This document shows, piece after piece, positions 35,701-42,969 of a stretch of DNA of 64,000 nucleotides. Source of the DNA: Oscillospiraceae bacterium (GTDB lineage: Bacteria > Bacillota > Clostridia > Oscillospirales > UBA929); contig WRKO01000009.1 of the NCBI GenBank assembly GCA_009782215.1, positions 1 through 64,000 on the forward strand, read 5' to 3'. The translations under genes were made by a program, and so were the position numbers. Position 1 is the first letter of the stretch. Each line of letters starts with the position of its first letter. The notes beneath the pieces are model-generated. The model saw nothing but the letters and a program-made list of their open reading frames with translations. It was not told the DNA's origin and searched no databases.

Positions 35701-36675
35701 GTGGTCTATAATGAGACGCACGGGGCTGCGGGGATAACGGCGGCGAACGTGGCGGCTTTGGGCGACGGCGCGGAGACGGTGTCGTATCTGCTGGTGAAGG
35801 GGAGCGTGGCGCTGTCGGCGCTGGCGGACGGGACGGAGCTGGAGGACTGGTATGCGTACGGCGCGCCTGTGGTGCTGGGGCTGCCGGGGTTTGACCCGGA
35901 GGCGGACGCGGACGGCGGCGACTGGGTCGCGGTGCGGGTGCTGGCGGACGGGACGGAGAAGATTGTGCCGCTGAGCGTGCTGCGCGGCGAGTTGGTGACG
36001 GTGCTTGCGGCGTCGGCGGGGACGTACGACGTGCGGGCGAACCCGAAGGCGTTTGGGGACGTGTCAGGCTGGGCGACGGCTGCGATAAAGTTTGCGGCGG
36101 CGCGCGGAATCGTGGCCGGCGTGGGCGACGGGCTGTTTGCGCCGGAGCGCGCGGTGACGCGTGCGGAGTTTGTGACGATGCTGGTGCAGATGCTGGGGAT
36201 AGACAGTGTACAGTTGATAGTTGATAGTGGAGAGTTGATTGTGTTTGAGGACGTTTTAGAGGGCGCTTGGTATTATGAGCATGTCATGCTGGCGGCGGCG
36301 CTGGGCGTGACGGCGGGCGTCGGCGGCGGGAAGTTCGCGCCAGACCGTGTGATTACGCGGGAGGAAATGCTGACGATGGCGTGCGCGGCGCTGGCGAAGT
36401 ACGGCCTGCTGGACGATACGGTGTGCGGCTTGGAGCATTGCGCGGGCGAGTGCGGCGAGGAGGGCTGTCTGGCGGGGTATACGGATGTTGACGACGTCTC
36501 GGCGTTCGCGCTGGACGCGGTGACGACGATGGTCTGCCACAGCTTGATTGTCGGCACCGGCACGGGGGACACGCTGAGTCCCAAGAGCGCGGCGTCCAGA
36601 GCGGAAGCGGCGCAGTTCATCGCCAACGCGGTGCGGTACGTGGTGCCGGACTACAGCTCGCTGATAGAGGACTGA
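32773..36675 (+). CDS. Beta-helix SLH surface protein, 1300 residues
   Basis: A Sec signal peptide (RLLVAVMLLSIWLP) opens the protein. Residues about 170-456 and 563-776 are right-handed beta-helix repeats, each close to GGTISGNEA plus GGAVYV and TFDM elements, as in polymorphic adhesin-like proteins. A Cys-rich insert (CTCDDSCCDPCLC) interrupts the helix near residue 320, and another (CGNPNCECDPCSGIGC) lies near 875. Three SLH repeats occupy about 1090-1295. The first SLH linker contains the heptanucleotide repeat at 36212. It is likely an adhesin or fibre-binding wall protein; the ligand is unknown. gdhA begins four bases after its stop. Confidence 0.87.
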   Translation: MKRSTLKKSTARLLVAVMLLSIWLPTVVLPTVAVVTDFEKLNLAIIAFNGGSGDMVIEISGEIEVEETLNITNTSDTLTITGGELKRYVGDFFDSTKVAHLGSFFFVDEDATLILQGVTIDGSLDVNDINPPSGSPVPETLIFVAGTFEMETDAVLKDNILIADLGEERRPNNGGAVIIAGGGEFNMKGGTISGNKANVGAAVAIAENGEFNMNGGTISGNTTEGSGGAVAIAENGTFNMSGGTISDNESGWWGGAVVVSGAFYMSGTAVITDNNAETGGAVYVGADGAFIMGGGTISSNEADTFGGAVYIRGGLFMDCTCDDSCCDPCLCDGDSVCENCVFSSGTFDMEGGTISGNEAGWDGGAVYISDGTFTMSDGTVSGNEAERGGAVYVSDGTFDMEGGTISVNEADTGGAVYIGGGIFAMTGGEITDNVSTDKSGAVFVEGDGTFSLGDALIEDNDGIKMTGGSLILSDDITLREQICIVPPGPTEQPTVLIDGKNKSIKRGIAGDLITIDASTLTEDRTGTLTLKDIILDGNNAVAPYATNGGGSLVRAVGADVGVGEVILDGTVLQNNIFTGGTGGGVFVDGYGKLTMNADSIIRGNTAEWGGGVYVGQDGEFTMKANSVIRGNTADENGGGVYVGTDVEFTMNGIIEENEAEEGGGVYVYVAGELIMLPGSRISGNLAEYGGGVYLSHNEFASEGGAFTMRGGEISFNTATEFGGGVIVRAESTFDMVFGAIGFNEALMETVVYEGGHDVDVNLDAGGVFTMQGGAIANFEDKIENAVYIYDELDNDTGFAFPGSAGNGILIAWDGVSKETDTGLTVYSNGVEVDNPVDGKGTAWWVNPLHFMDMGGTAGFMSAPDAEPNEDCGNPNCECDPCSGIGCECDPGSGNGNGNGGDYVYVSPSPSAEPTKDRDVVYIYGDGELIKEFSLNELWADTEGLAMLMTVEGEYEELRIDVPVWWFGEEERAGAELVVYNETHGAAGITAANVAALGDGAETVSYLLVKGSVALSALADGTELEDWYAYGAPVVLGLPGFDPEADADGGDWVAVRVLADGTEKIVPLSVLRGELVTVLAASAGTYDVRANPKAFGDVSGWATAAIKFAAARGIVAGVGDGLFAPERAVTRAEFVTMLVQMLGIDSVQLIVDSGELIVFEDVLEGAWYYEHVMLAAALGVTAGVGGGKFAPDRVITREEMLTMACAALAKYGLLDDTVCGLEHCAGECGEEGCLAGYTDVDDVSAFALDAVTTMVCHSLIVGTGTGDTLSPKSAASRAEAAQFIANAVRYVVPDYSSLIED
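36212..36239. repeat. Heptanucleotide repeat inside the SLH coding region
   Basis: Four 7-base units (AGTTGAT, AGTTGAT, AGTGGAG, AGTTGAT) lie in frame between the first and second SLH repeats, encoding roughly QLIVDSGELI. They match the intergenic arrays at 31282 and 32049. Confidence 0.85.
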
Positions 36676-36679
36676 TGTG

Positions 36680-38014
36680 ATGAGCTATACGTCGGAAGTA
36701 TTGGAGCGCGCGATAGCGCGGAGTCCGGGGGAACCGGAGTTTCATCAGGCGCTGCGCGAGGTGATTGAGACGCTGGGCGGCATCTTTGAGCGGCGGCCGG
36801 AGTTTGTGCGGTGGAAGATACTGGACAGGCTGGTGGAACCGGATCGATTTGTGTCGTTCCGCGTGCCGTGGGTAGACGGCGCGGGCGAGGTGCAGGTCAA
36901 CCGGGGCTACCGGGTGCAGTACAACAGCGCGATTGGGCCGTACAAGGGAGGCATACGCTTCCACCCGTCGGTGACGGGCAGCGTGATTAAGTTTTTGGGC
37001 TTTGAGCAGACGTTCAAGAACGGGCTGACCGGGCTGCCGATTGGCGGCGGCAAGGGCGGCGCGGACTTCGACCCAAAGGGTAAGAGCGACACGGAGGTTT
37101 TGGCGTTCTGCCAGAGCTTTGTCAATGAGCTGTACCGGCATATCGGCCCGGACACCGACGTCCCGGCGGGGGATATCGGCGTGGGCGCCCGCGAGGTGGG
37201 GTATATGACGGGGCAGTATAAACGGCTGACCGGCAATATGCCGGGGGGCGTCTTCACCGGGAAAGGCCCGTCGTACGGCGGCTCGCTCGGACGCCCGCAA
37301 GCCACCGGCTACGGGCTGGTTTATCTGATGGAGGAGTTGCTGCGCCGCAAGGGGCTTTCGTTCGAGGGCAAGCGCGTGGCTGTCTCCGGCGCGGGCAATG
37401 TGGCGATTTACTCGGCGGAGAAGGTGGCTCAGTTGGGCGGCAAGCCGGTCACCGTCAGCGACTCGGGCGGCTATATTTATGACGCGGACGGCGTAGACAT
37501 TGAGCTGTTGAAGAGGATTAAGTTTGAACGCAATGAGCGGCTGACGGCGTATAGGGACGCGAAGCCGTCGGCGGAATATAAGGCGGGCGGCATGGTCTGG
37601 GAAATTCCGTGCGACGTCGCTCTGCCGTGCGCCACGCAGAACGAGCTGCCCAAAGCGGGCGCGGAGCTGCTGGTGAAAAACGGCTGCAAGGCCGTGGGCG
37701 AAGGCGCGAATATGCCGTCTACGCCGGAGGCTGTGGAGGTCTTTGCGGAAAACGGCGTGATTTTCGCGCCGGGAAAAGCCGCCAACGCGGGCGGCGTGTC
37801 GGTCTCCGCGCTGGAAATGACCCAAAACTCCATGCGCCGCCCTTGGACGTTCGAGGAGGTAGACCGTTCCCTGCTGGAGATTATGAAGGGCATCGTAAGG
37901 CAGATTACCGAGGCCGCGGAGACGTTCGGACAGCCGGACAACTTGGTGCTGGGCGCCAACGCCGCCGGTTTTCTGCGGGTGGCCGAGGCGATGATGGGGC
38001 AGGGCGTGGTGTAA
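36680..38014 (+). CDS. gdhA: NADP-type glutamate dehydrogenase
   Basis: Interconverts 2-oxoglutarate plus ammonium and glutamate. The substrate site is GYRVQYNSAIGPYKGG and the catalytic Lys region is GLPIGGGKGGADFDPKGKSD; the nucleotide-binding motif is VSGAGNVAIY. The 444-residue hexameric type is complete. The ATG at 36680 has AGAGGA upstream and begins four bases after an SLH protein gene, so it may be co-transcribed with it. It converges with the PHP gene 11 bases beyond its stop. Confidence 0.96.
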   Translation: MSYTSEVLERAIARSPGEPEFHQALREVIETLGGIFERRPEFVRWKILDRLVEPDRFVSFRVPWVDGAGEVQVNRGYRVQYNSAIGPYKGGIRFHPSVTGSVIKFLGFEQTFKNGLTGLPIGGGKGGADFDPKGKSDTEVLAFCQSFVNELYRHIGPDTDVPAGDIGVGAREVGYMTGQYKRLTGNMPGGVFTGKGPSYGGSLGRPQATGYGLVYLMEELLRRKGLSFEGKRVAVSGAGNVAIYSAEKVAQLGGKPVTVSDSGGYIYDADGVDIELLKRIKFERNERLTAYRDAKPSAEYKAGGMVWEIPCDVALPCATQNELPKAGAELLVKNGCKAVGEGANMPSTPEAVEVFAENGVIFAPGKAANAGGVSVSALEMTQNSMRRPWTFEEVDRSLLEIMKGIVRQITEAAETFGQPDNLVLGANAAGFLRVAEAMMGQGVV

Positions 38015-38025
38015 AGGGATACGAT

Positions 38026-38697
38026 TTATGGGCGGATTAATTCCGCCGTATTGGCCTTGATGGCGTCGATGATGTCAAAGATGCTGTTCGCTTTGTCCCG
38101 AAGCGCGATTCCGCTCACGAAGGGAATCCCCGTGTCATGGCAATCACTGCCCGCTTGCATCGGCAAACCGTGCAGGCGGGCAAATTCAAGCGCTTTGCGA
38201 TTGACCTCATCGGGCATCCCGGCGTTGTAGACTTCGACGCCGTCCATCAGGCGCGGTTCCACTGGGCCGGGGTTGCGAATCCAAAAGGCCTCGCGGAACG
38301 GGTGTGCCTGCGCCAGATACCCGCCGTTGGCGCGAACGAGGGCGCTGAAACGCGCCACCGACAGCTTGTCCATATCGGTGTTCGCAAGCAGAAAATCGGG
38401 GGACAGCCCGTATGTAAGGAATTCCTGCCCGCTTACGCTGAACTCAAATCCGAAGAAAACATCCAGCCCGCACAAATCGCCCTCTTTCTTTGCCAGCTCG
38501 TAGCCGGAGCAGAAAAACGCCATCTTCTCCGCCCACGGCCAATCGCGCGGGCAGCCGGAGTTGCCGTTTATAAAGTGGTCGGTCACGATGATGCCCGTGT
38601 ACCCCCCGGCTTTATAGGCGCGTACCTGCTCAACCGGCGAGGCGGCGGCGCACGCGCTCACAGGCGCGGTGTGCAAATGGGTTTCATAAAGGAACAC
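38026..38697 (-). CDS. PHP-domain phosphoesterase
   Basis: The PHP metal-binding blocks are all visible: ETHLHTAPVSACA (HxH), IIVTDHF, GFEFSV, AQAHPFR, GVEVYNAG and GSDCHD. It is a cytoplasmic 223-residue stand-alone PHP protein, similar to histidinol-phosphatase-like or RNase AM-like members, but its substrate is unclear. It begins with GTG at 38697 and has AAGGG upstream. It is divergent from the antiporter gene. Confidence 0.87.
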   Translation of the reverse strand: MFLYETHLHTAPVSACAAASPVEQVRAYKAGGYTGIIVTDHFINGNSGCPRDWPWAEKMAFFCSGYELAKKEGDLCGLDVFFGFEFSVSGQEFLTYGLSPDFLLANTDMDKLSVARFSALVRANGGYLAQAHPFREAFWIRNPGPVEPRLMDGVEVYNAGMPDEVNRKALEFARLHGLPMQAGSDCHDTGIPFVSGIALRDKANSIFDIIDAIKANTAELIRP

Positions 38698-38793
38698 GGT
38701 ATCAGCCCTTTCGCGCTATTTTTCTTCGCAGAGACCATTGTACCACGCGCAACAGCAAAACGCAACCAAATCGAACAGAGAGGGGAGCGCTTT

Positions 38794-40212
38794 TTGAACC
38801 TGATATTTGTCCTCGGAATCATTCTTGTGATTGCCGTCCTGTCCTGTAAGGCGACAAAAAGGGCGGGGCTTCCCATCTTAGTGGGCTTTATTTTCATTGG
38901 CATATTGATTGGAAGATGGTTTGGCTTCGCGGACGTCTCCTACGCGGAGCGTATCTGTAACTTTGCCCTCCTGCTGATTATCTTCACCGGCGGTTTCCAG
39001 ACGAATTTTGCCGCCGCCAAGCCCGTGCTGGGCGTGTCGGTTTTGCTTTCGGCAGTCGGGACTGTGCTGACGGCGGGATTGGCGGGTGTGTTTGCCTATT
39101 TTGTGCTGGGGCTTGAGTTTTATGAGGCAATGCTGCTGGGCGCGGTTCTGTCCTGCACGGATGCGGCTTCGGTCTTTTCGATACTGCGCTCGAAGAAATT
39201 GAGCCTGAAAAACAATCTGGATTCAGCCTTGCAAATTGAGAGCGGTTCAAATGACCCGACGGCCTATATGCTTACCGTTGTACTCATTTCAATGGCCTCG
39301 GGCGGTTCGCAAAACGTGCCGTTGTTATTGGCGATGCAGATTATTGTCGGCGCGGCGGCGGGATTTTTGGGCGCGAAATTGGGGCAGCTTATCATAAACA
39401 AGCTGAACTTAGATATCGAAGGTCTTTATGCCGTACTGCTTACGGGCGTCGCGTTTTTTATCTACGGCGCGGCGGCGCAGTTTGGCGGAAACGGGTTTTT
39501 GGCGGTCTATATCGGCGGCATCATCTTGGGGAACAGCCCCTTGATACGCAAGAGAATCCTAGCCGGGCTGTTCGGCGCGTTTTCCATGATTGCGCAGGTA
39601 GCGCTCTTTATTGTCTTGGGCATCCTGTTTGTTCCGTCGACATTTTTGGCCGTTGTGCTGAACGGGCTGCTGTTTGCCTTGTTTTTGTTCTTTGTCGCGA
39701 GGCCTATCGCCGTTTTCGTGCTGATGAAGCCGTTTGGCCGAAGTCTCCGCGAAATCGGGCTGGTGTCATGGGCGGGCTTCAGGGGCGCGTCGTCTATTGT
39801 GTTCGCCACCTACCTGCTTTCGGCGGGGCTTCCTTACGGGGAATATGTATTCAGCGTTGTATTCTTTGTCTGTATGCTGTCTGTTATCCTTCAAGGCTCA
39901 CTAATCGCGCCGGTTGCAAAGGCGTTGAAAGTCCTTAGTCCTGAGAAGCGTGTGTTAAAAACCTTTACAGAGTATACGGCTGAGATTCAGCAAGAATTGC
40001 TGGAGGTGACGGTTCCGTTCGGAAGTGTGGTTTGCGGCAAAGCCATTTTGGAACTTGGCTTGCCGGAGGACTTATATATCCTTATGATTCGCCGGGAGGG
40101 TAGAACCATTGCGCCAATCCAGTCAACCGTCATACAGGAAAACGACATTTTGGCAATCGCCGGTGGCGATAAGGAAAAACTTCTAAAGCTGCACGACGCA
40201 ATCGGCGGATAG
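38794..40212 (+). CDS. Potassium/proton antiporter with C-terminal RCK domain (NhaP2/CvrA type)
   Basis: A CPA1-type exchanger of 472 residues with about 12 transmembrane segments. SGSNDPTAYMLTVV and LLGAVLSCTDAASVFSIL carry the acidic transport residues. Residues about 395-472 form a TrkA-C/RCK_C ligand-binding domain (LPEDLYILMIRREGRTIAP). The TTG start at 38794 is chosen from the ribosome site AGAGGGGAG and because an earlier open frame overlaps the PHP gene antisense. A terminator follows the stop. Confidence 0.9.
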   Translation: MNLIFVLGIILVIAVLSCKATKRAGLPILVGFIFIGILIGRWFGFADVSYAERICNFALLLIIFTGGFQTNFAAAKPVLGVSVLLSAVGTVLTAGLAGVFAYFVLGLEFYEAMLLGAVLSCTDAASVFSILRSKKLSLKNNLDSALQIESGSNDPTAYMLTVVLISMASGGSQNVPLLLAMQIIVGAAAGFLGAKLGQLIINKLNLDIEGLYAVLLTGVAFFIYGAAAQFGGNGFLAVYIGGIILGNSPLIRKRILAGLFGAFSMIAQVALFIVLGILFVPSTFLAVVLNGLLFALFLFFVARPIAVFVLMKPFGRSLREIGLVSWAGFRGASSIVFATYLLSAGLPYGEYVFSVVFFVCMLSVILQGSLIAPVAKALKVLSPEKRVLKTFTEYTAEIQQELLEVTVPFGSVVCGKAILELGLPEDLYILMIRREGRTIAPIQSTVIQENDILAIAGGDKEKLLKLHDAIGG

Positions 40213-40214
40213 AA

Positions 40215-40243
40215 TCAGGGGGCGCACAGTGTGCGCCCCCTGA
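40215..40243. terminator. Bidirectional terminator between antiporter and rubrerythrin genes
   Basis: A perfect 13-bp stem (40215-40227 with 40231-40243) and 3-base loop lie between two convergent genes, with AT-rich flanks. Confidence 0.85.
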
Positions 40244-40254
40244 AATTTTGCTGC

Positions 40255-40797
40255 TTAATAATTCACAGCACGGAGTTCGAAATAGGATTGTGGGTGGACA
40301 CAGACGGGGCATTTTTGCGGTGCGCTCACAAAGTCGGCAATATGCCCGCAGTTGCGGCAAATCCAGACGGATTTCTCTTTTTTGGCGAAAACCGTGCCGT
40401 CCTCGATGTTTTTGAGCAGGGCAAGATAGCGTTCCTCGTGTTCTTTTTCGATATTGCCCACCTTCTCAAACAGAAAAGCAATATCGTCAAAGCCTTCCTC
40501 ACGGGCTTCCTCCGCCATCCGCTTGTACATCGAGGTCCATTCCTCGTTCTCGCCGGCGGCGGCGGCCTTGAGGTTTTCAGCGGTTGAGGGAATTTCCCCG
40601 CCGCAGAGCAGCTTGAACCAGATTTTCGCGTGTTCCTTTTCGTTGCCGGCCGTTTCCTCAAACAAAGCGGCGATTTGCTCGTAGCCGTCCTTTTTGGCTT
40701 TGGAGGCGAAGTATGTATACTTGTTGCGCGCCTGACTCTCGCCGGCAAATGCCTCCATCAGATTTTTCTCGGTCTTGGTGCCTTTCAGATTTGCCAT
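40255..40797 (-). CDS. rbr: Rubrerythrin
   Basis: A diiron peroxidase that reduces hydrogen peroxide in anaerobes. The ferritin-like domain has two Glu-containing helices (AFAGESQARNKYTYF; ETAGNEKEHAK; KVGNIEKEHEERY). The C-terminal rubredoxin-like domain has CRNCG and CPVC to hold one iron. ATG at 40797 has GGAGAGG upstream. It is 38 bases after perR on the same strand, so they form a peroxide-response operon. Confidence 0.96.
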   Translation of the reverse strand: MANLKGTKTEKNLMEAFAGESQARNKYTYFASKAKKDGYEQIAALFEETAGNEKEHAKIWFKLLCGGEIPSTAENLKAAAAGENEEWTSMYKRMAEEAREEGFDDIAFLFEKVGNIEKEHEERYLALLKNIEDGTVFAKKEKSVWICRNCGHIADFVSAPQKCPVCVHPQSYFELRAVNY

Positions 40798-40835
40798 GTT
40801 TACCTCTCCTTTATATATGATTGGGATTACTGTCT

Positions 40836-41228
40836 TTAATCGCGGGCTGAAGCGCATTTTAAGCATAAGCCCCAAAACATGATATCATGCGCATCCACTT
40901 GGAGCCCATATTTTTGCTGAACCACGCAGTTAAGTCCCGAAAGAATTTCAATTTCCACGTCCGAAATGCTGCCGCAGCCGTCGCACTTGAAGTGATAATG
41001 CTGTTTTGCAGTCCCATCGTACCTCTCCAAGCTGTCGGAAAGGGAAAGTCTCCGCGCGCCGCCGCTTTCGGCAAGCTGGCGCAAATTGCGGTACACGGTC
41101 GTCTTACTAATTGTGGGGTGGGTTTTGTGAACCTCCGAGTATACCTCGTCAACCGTCGGATGGGTGCGAAGCATTTTCAGCGTGTCTAGGATAATTTGCC
41201 GCTGCACGGTATTTCTTTGAGCCGCCAT
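40836..41228 (-). CDS. perR: PerR-type Fur-family peroxide regulator
   Basis: The winged helix (TISKTTVYRNLRQLAESG) is followed by the regulatory metal site HYH and the structural zinc Cys pairs CDGC and CLKC. Asp residues line up with those that define PerR (YDG before HYH and the Asp of ISDVEIE), rather than the Glu of Fur. It senses peroxide by metal-catalysed oxidation of His. The downstream gene is rubrerythrin. A Per/Fur-like box overlaps the start region of its promoter, indicating self-repression. Confidence 0.9.
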   Translation of the reverse strand: MAAQRNTVQRQIILDTLKMLRTHPTVDEVYSEVHKTHPTISKTTVYRNLRQLAESGGARRLSLSDSLERYDGTAKQHYHFKCDGCGSISDVEIEILSGLNCVVQQKYGLQVDAHDIMFWGLCLKCASARD

Positions 41229-41246
41229 AGTATAACCAGCCTTTAA

Positions 41247-41296
41247 TAACAATCATTATCAATTAACATTATACTGCATAGGTATTCCGGCGTCAA
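41247..41296 (-). promoter_or_regulatory. perR promoter and Per/Fur-like operator
   Basis: On the minus strand the promoter reads TTGACG (41291-41296), 17-base spacer, TATAAT (41268-41273). Just downstream is a 7-1-7 inverted sequence (41247-41261), whose halves TGATAAT and ATTGTTA resemble the Fur/PerR box. The -35 box lies within the last codons of the upstream gene. Confidence 0.75.
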
Positions 41297-42360
41297 TAGG
41301 CTGCCGCAATATTTGCAAATTCTTTTTCTGTAAGCGGTATGCCATCAAGCCCTTGCTTCAGCCACATTCCGCTTTGGACAATCTCATATTCAGGGCTATA
41401 TTTGCCGCGCCAACTCGGACTTGCTGAGAAATCTCTTGACAAATGAAGCGCTGCTATAATCCCCTCCTCTATATGCAATCGCTCCCGCTCAGTTGCCACA
41501 GGAAAACAGATAAACGTGAAGTGAGCGCGCATATATTTCGTGACTTGTTTCTCAACCTTTGATTGAAATATCGGGTCATATCTGCTGCCTAAACGAGTGA
41601 CATTTTTAGGTTTACTTGTATCAACAGTCCAGACATCAAGATAAGGGTGATGGTTCTTGTTCAAAATGGCTTTACCGATGTTTTTACGGAAGATACTTCC
41701 ATCCTTGTTCTCTCTTATAAAGTGATCTTTCAACCTACTCCGTAATCGTCCATCGCTCCTGTGTGTGCCAACACGAACAATTCTGTCCATACCGCAATAA
41801 GATTCGCCAACTTCAAAAACGACATAAATGCCGCTATCAAAATCAATTTTGCTAATCGTATCCCACTTAAATCGCGGCATAGTGTTAAACAGCTTATGCA
41901 ATCGGTAACAGATGGAAGATTGATTCGTTGTATCTGCGCGAAGCAACTCGTTCAACCTTGCCAGTCGTTCACCCATAGGTAGTCCTAGCAAAGGAAGTTT
42001 TATATTTGGAAGTTGCGCCTGTAAAGGAGCGTAATAATTTCTTCCAGCGAGAATTATAAATTCTGTTTTATGGATATCATACAGCATCGCTATTTGTTCC
42101 GCAGTCCTTATACCCCAATCCGACAATTCTGTCGGGGATTTATCGTTAAGTGATTCATCATATGGAGCTATCGTTTCATCCAGTCGAACCAGTCCATACT
42201 TTGCAGAAATTACATAAATATTATTATCGCTTGAAAGGATTTGCGCGTAAGCAAGAGATTTGCTGAATAAATTACTTGCAGTGTAAAGTAGACGCGCTTC
42301 GCATGGATATGTAAGTTTCAGTTTTGAGCAAGATATTAAGACAACAATATTATGTTCCAT
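41293..42360 (-). CDS. DUF6884 plus GIY-YIG-like domain protein
   Basis: This 355-residue protein has an N-terminal domain with VVLISCSKLK, ARLLYTASNLFSKSLAYAQ and VISAKYGLVRLDETIAPYD, resembling the DUF6884 / YaaA-like group. The C-terminal half begins GIYVVFEVGES and RIVRVGTHR with LRSRLKDHF, which resembles a GIY-YIG nuclease core. A His-Tyr-Asp/Glu-rich end follows. Base composition is AT-richer than neighbours, suggesting acquisition. ATG at 42360 has AGGAGG seven bases upstream. A defence or DNA-processing role is possible but not shown. Confidence 0.65.
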   Translation of the reverse strand: MEHNIVVLISCSKLKLTYPCEARLLYTASNLFSKSLAYAQILSSDNNIYVISAKYGLVRLDETIAPYDESLNDKSPTELSDWGIRTAEQIAMLYDIHKTEFIILAGRNYYAPLQAQLPNIKLPLLGLPMGERLARLNELLRADTTNQSSICYRLHKLFNTMPRFKWDTISKIDFDSGIYVVFEVGESYCGMDRIVRVGTHRSDGRLRSRLKDHFIRENKDGSIFRKNIGKAILNKNHHPYLDVWTVDTSKPKNVTRLGSRYDPIFQSKVEKQVTKYMRAHFTFICFPVATERERLHIEEGIIAALHLSRDFSASPSWRGKYSPEYEIVQSGMWLKQGLDGIPLTEKEFANIAAAY

Positions 42361-42405
42361 ACGCAATCCTCCTGCGAAATATTTTGTCTAAATAATAATA
42401 CAAAC

Positions 42406-42435
42406 CTCTCCCCGACGAAAAAGCATCGGGGAGAG
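42406..42435 (-). terminator. Terminator of tRNA-Ser
   Basis: A perfect 10-bp stem (42406-42415 with 42426-42435) and 10-base loop lie downstream of the tRNA on the minus strand, followed by a T-rich stretch. Confidence 0.75.
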
Positions 42436-42452
42436 TTCGCATTAGTTCCTAA

Positions 42453-42542
42453 TGGCGGAGAGGAGGGGATTTGAACCCCTGGTGCGTTTTTGCGCACACA
42501 CGATTTCCAGTCGTGCTCCTTCGGCCGCTCGGACACCTCTCC
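42453..42542 (-). tRNA. tRNA-Ser (GGA anticodon)
   Basis: The 7-bp acceptor stem GGAGAGG/CCTCTCC, an encoded CCA end (42453-42455), the D-arm and the long variable arm of a class II tRNA are visible. The anticodon stem CACGA/TCGTG encloses the loop CTGGAAA, giving anticodon GGA (serine codons TCC and TCT). The T-arm has GGTTCAAATCC. Confidence 0.95.
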
Positions 42543-42569
42543 TTGCCGCTGGCGGTCAAGCCGTCTTCT

Positions 42570-42620
42570 ATTATAATCGTCTCATTGGGACTTGTCAAGC
42601 CCGAAAACATGATGTATAAT
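42570..42620. promoter_or_regulatory. Divergent promoters of tRNA-Ser and comFB sharing a -35 box
   Basis: On the minus strand TTGACA (42593-42598) and TATAAT (42570-42575) are 17 bases apart and serve tRNA-Ser. On the plus strand TTGTCA (42592-42597) and TATAAT (42615-42620) are 17 bases apart and serve comFB. The two -35 hexamers overlap by five bases. Confidence 0.8.
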
Positions 42621-42652
42621 AAAGTTGAGTTTCTTGGAGGAGGTTTTTGCCA

Positions 42653-42913
42653 ATGCTGCATAATGTTGTGGAAGACCTTGTGGAGGAGTGGATTGAAAAG
42701 GTTTTGCCGCAGTATACCTGCTGTAAATGCGCCAAATGCCGGCTGGATATGATGGCGATGTCCTTGAATAAACTGAAGCCGCATTACGTCGTGGCGCGCG
42801 ATTTATTTTCAAAAACACGCTATTTGAATACCAGCTTGCAAAATGACATTATGATGGCGGTCGTGACCTCTGTGGAATTTATCAAAGACCACCCAAGGCA
42901 CGATACGGAGTAA
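42653..42913 (+). CDS. comFB: ComFB-domain protein
   Basis: An 86-residue protein with the ComFB signature: VVEDLVEEWIEKVLPQY, CCKCAKCRLDMMAMSLNKLK (Cys cluster probably binding zinc), and NDIMMAVVTSVEFI. ComFB is encoded in the late competence operon of B. subtilis; in cyanobacteria such domains bind cyclic di-nucleotides. Here it is not beside comFA or comFC. The ATG at 42653 follows GGAGGAGG. Confidence 0.85.
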   Translation: MLHNVVEDLVEEWIEKVLPQYTCCKCAKCRLDMMAMSLNKLKPHYVVARDLFSKTRYLNTSLQNDIMMAVVTSVEFIKDHPRHDTE

Positions 42914-42969
42914 CTGGCGGCGCGGGAATTTGAAACGATACGAACTATACTACATTAAGGAGAGGTTTT

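Noticed and set aside
36617-37825. Minus-strand open frame of about 402 codons opposite gdhA
   Set aside because: Antisense shadow of a certain gene, with no motif.
38137-38793. Upstream extension of the antiporter reading frame by 219 codons
   Set aside because: It lies antisense to the PHP gene and lacks transporter features; the TTG at 38794 has a proper ribosome site and gives the expected N-terminus.
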